14,522 nucleotides of DNA from Candidatus Gastranaerophilales bacterium (lineage in GTDB: Bacteria > Cyanobacteriota > Vampirovibrionia > Gastranaerophilales > Gastranaerophilaceae): positions 1-14,522 of the forward strand of contig CANQLK010000029.1 in assembly GCA_947624665.1 (NCBI GenBank). Reading direction: 5' to 3'. The stretch's first letter is position 1. Each line of letters starts with the position of its first letter. The notes beneath the pieces are model-generated. The model was given only the letters and a program-made list of their open reading frames with translations, was not told where the DNA came from and did not search any database. A program made the position numbers and the translations under genes. This document shows positions 13,940 through 14,522 of the stretch, piece by piece.

Positions 13940-13980
13940 AAAAAAAGACCTATGTCATAAACATAGGTCTTTTTTCTTTT
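13940..13980. terminator. Bidirectional terminator between groEL and engB
   Basis: AGACCTATGT (13946-13955) and ACATAGGTCT (13961-13970) form a 10-bp stem with loop CATAA. The T tract 13970-13975 serves groEL, and the A tract 13940-13946 gives a T tract for the convergent engB gene. Confidence 0.92.
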
Positions 13981-13999
13981 GAATTCTAAGTTGATGTAA

Positions 14000-14522
14000 T
14001 TAATTGTTTATTATTTCTTCGATTTTTTCAAGAATATCTTTATTATAATAATTATCCGCTTTTGAAAAAGGGAATACAGGCATGTTGAGCTGCTTTTCAA
14101 ATGAAATACAAGTCGGTTTTATTTGTGCTCTTGATATTTGGTCTACTTTAGAAGCTACCGCAAAACATGGCAAATTGTTGTATTTTATCCACTCTGCCAT
14201 TTGCATGTCATTGTTTTGAAGCGGATGTCTTGAATCTATAATCAATATTAAGCTCTTTATTGCACTTCGTTTAAGCAAATATTCTTCTAAACTTTTCTGC
14301 CACTGATTTTGTGTTTTTCCCGAAACTTTTGCATAACCGTATCCCGGTAAATCGGAAAAAATAAACAAATCAGTAATATTAAATAAATTAATAAGTTTTG
14401 TTTTGCCGGGAGTATTACTGGTTTTTGCAAGTCCTTTTATATTAACCAGTGCATTAATGAAAGAAGATTTTCCCACATTAGAGCGTCCTATAAGCGCAAA
14501 TTCGGGCAGACCCGAATTTGGA
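14000..14522 (-). CDS. engB: Ribosome biogenesis GTPase EngB/YsxC (5' end outside window)
   Basis: A TrmE-Era-EngA-EngB-Septin-type GTPase needed for large ribosomal subunit assembly. The frame on the minus strand stays open to the window end (visible from 14521), giving 173 residues and a missing N terminus of probably 20-30 residues against the usual 195-210. The P-loop GRSNVGKSSF is complete. The GTG at 14476-14474 is the Val of that motif, not a start codon. G2 threonine lies in SNTPGKTKLIN, G3 is SDLPGYGYAKV, G4 reads SKVDQ (most relatives have TKxDK), and G5 is probably FSKA. It ends 20 bp beyond the shared bidirectional terminator with groEL. Confidence 0.95.
   Translation of the reverse strand, partial: PNSGLPEFALIGRSNVGKSSFINALVNIKGLAKTSNTPGKTKLINLFNITDLFIFSDLPGYGYAKVSGKTQNQWQKSLEEYLLKRSAIKSLILIIDSRHPLQNNDMQMAEWIKYNNLPCFAVASKVDQISRAQIKPTCISFEKQLNMPVFPFSKADNYYNKDILEKIEEIINN

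Noticed and set aside
14474..14476. GTG as start of engB
   Set aside because: It encodes the valine of the P-loop GRSNVGKS. The frame and the family motif continue upstream to the window end.

Overview
This window is AT-rich bacterial chromosome carrying mostly housekeeping genes, with no phage, transposon, rRNA, tRNA or CRISPR array. The organism is an uncultured-type, low-GC bacterium. A gut or environmental relative of Cyanobacteria (Vampirovibrionia/Gastranaerophilales) is my tentative guess. It rests on the RNase E/G with a basic disordered tail, the fused B12-radical SAM/DUF2344 protein beside it, and the general gene style. Low-GC Firmicutes or another phylum cannot be excluded from this sequence alone.

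Layout. Positions 1-348 hold the 3' end of an RNase HIII gene. Positions 401-5519 form a tight plus-strand cluster: an unrecognised 110-aa protein, an 833-aa radical SAM/DUF2344 fusion, an RNase E/G with a long disordered tail, and a single-pass membrane protein that overlaps the RNase gene. Converging on it from the minus strand is a two-gene unit, a CgeB-like glycosyltransferase (7217-6273) overlapping an OmpR-type response regulator (6295-5576). A monocistronic 58-aa single-cluster ferredoxin with its own promoter and strong terminator follows (7360-7536). Next is a three-gene unit of a soluble YbjQ protein, a membrane-anchored YbjQ-like protein and a membrane M48 metalloprotease (7663-9236).

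An intergenic region of about 370 bp (9237-9603) holds an unusually GC-rich, pyrimidine-biased element with a 46-bp perfect direct repeat and two hairpins. It is followed by dapB and a DivIC/FtsB-like division protein. In the next gap a small, probably real 51-aa gene lies on the minus strand (11003-10848). Its rho-independent terminator is buried in the last codons of the division gene. An alpha/beta hydrolase, the groES-groEL operon and, convergently, a GTPase EngB gene running off the window complete the segment. groEL and engB share a bidirectional terminator.

Functional themes are RNA metabolism (RNase HIII, RNase E/G, EngB for ribosome assembly), envelope and division (dapB, DivIC/FtsB-like, glycosyltransferase, M48 protease), and protein folding (GroESL). 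The most interesting parts for follow-up are the GC-rich repeat element, the YbjQ/YbjQ/M48 unit, the minus-strand small gene, the membrane protein coupled to the RNase, and three genes whose promoter boxes sit so close to the start codon that they may be leaderless.
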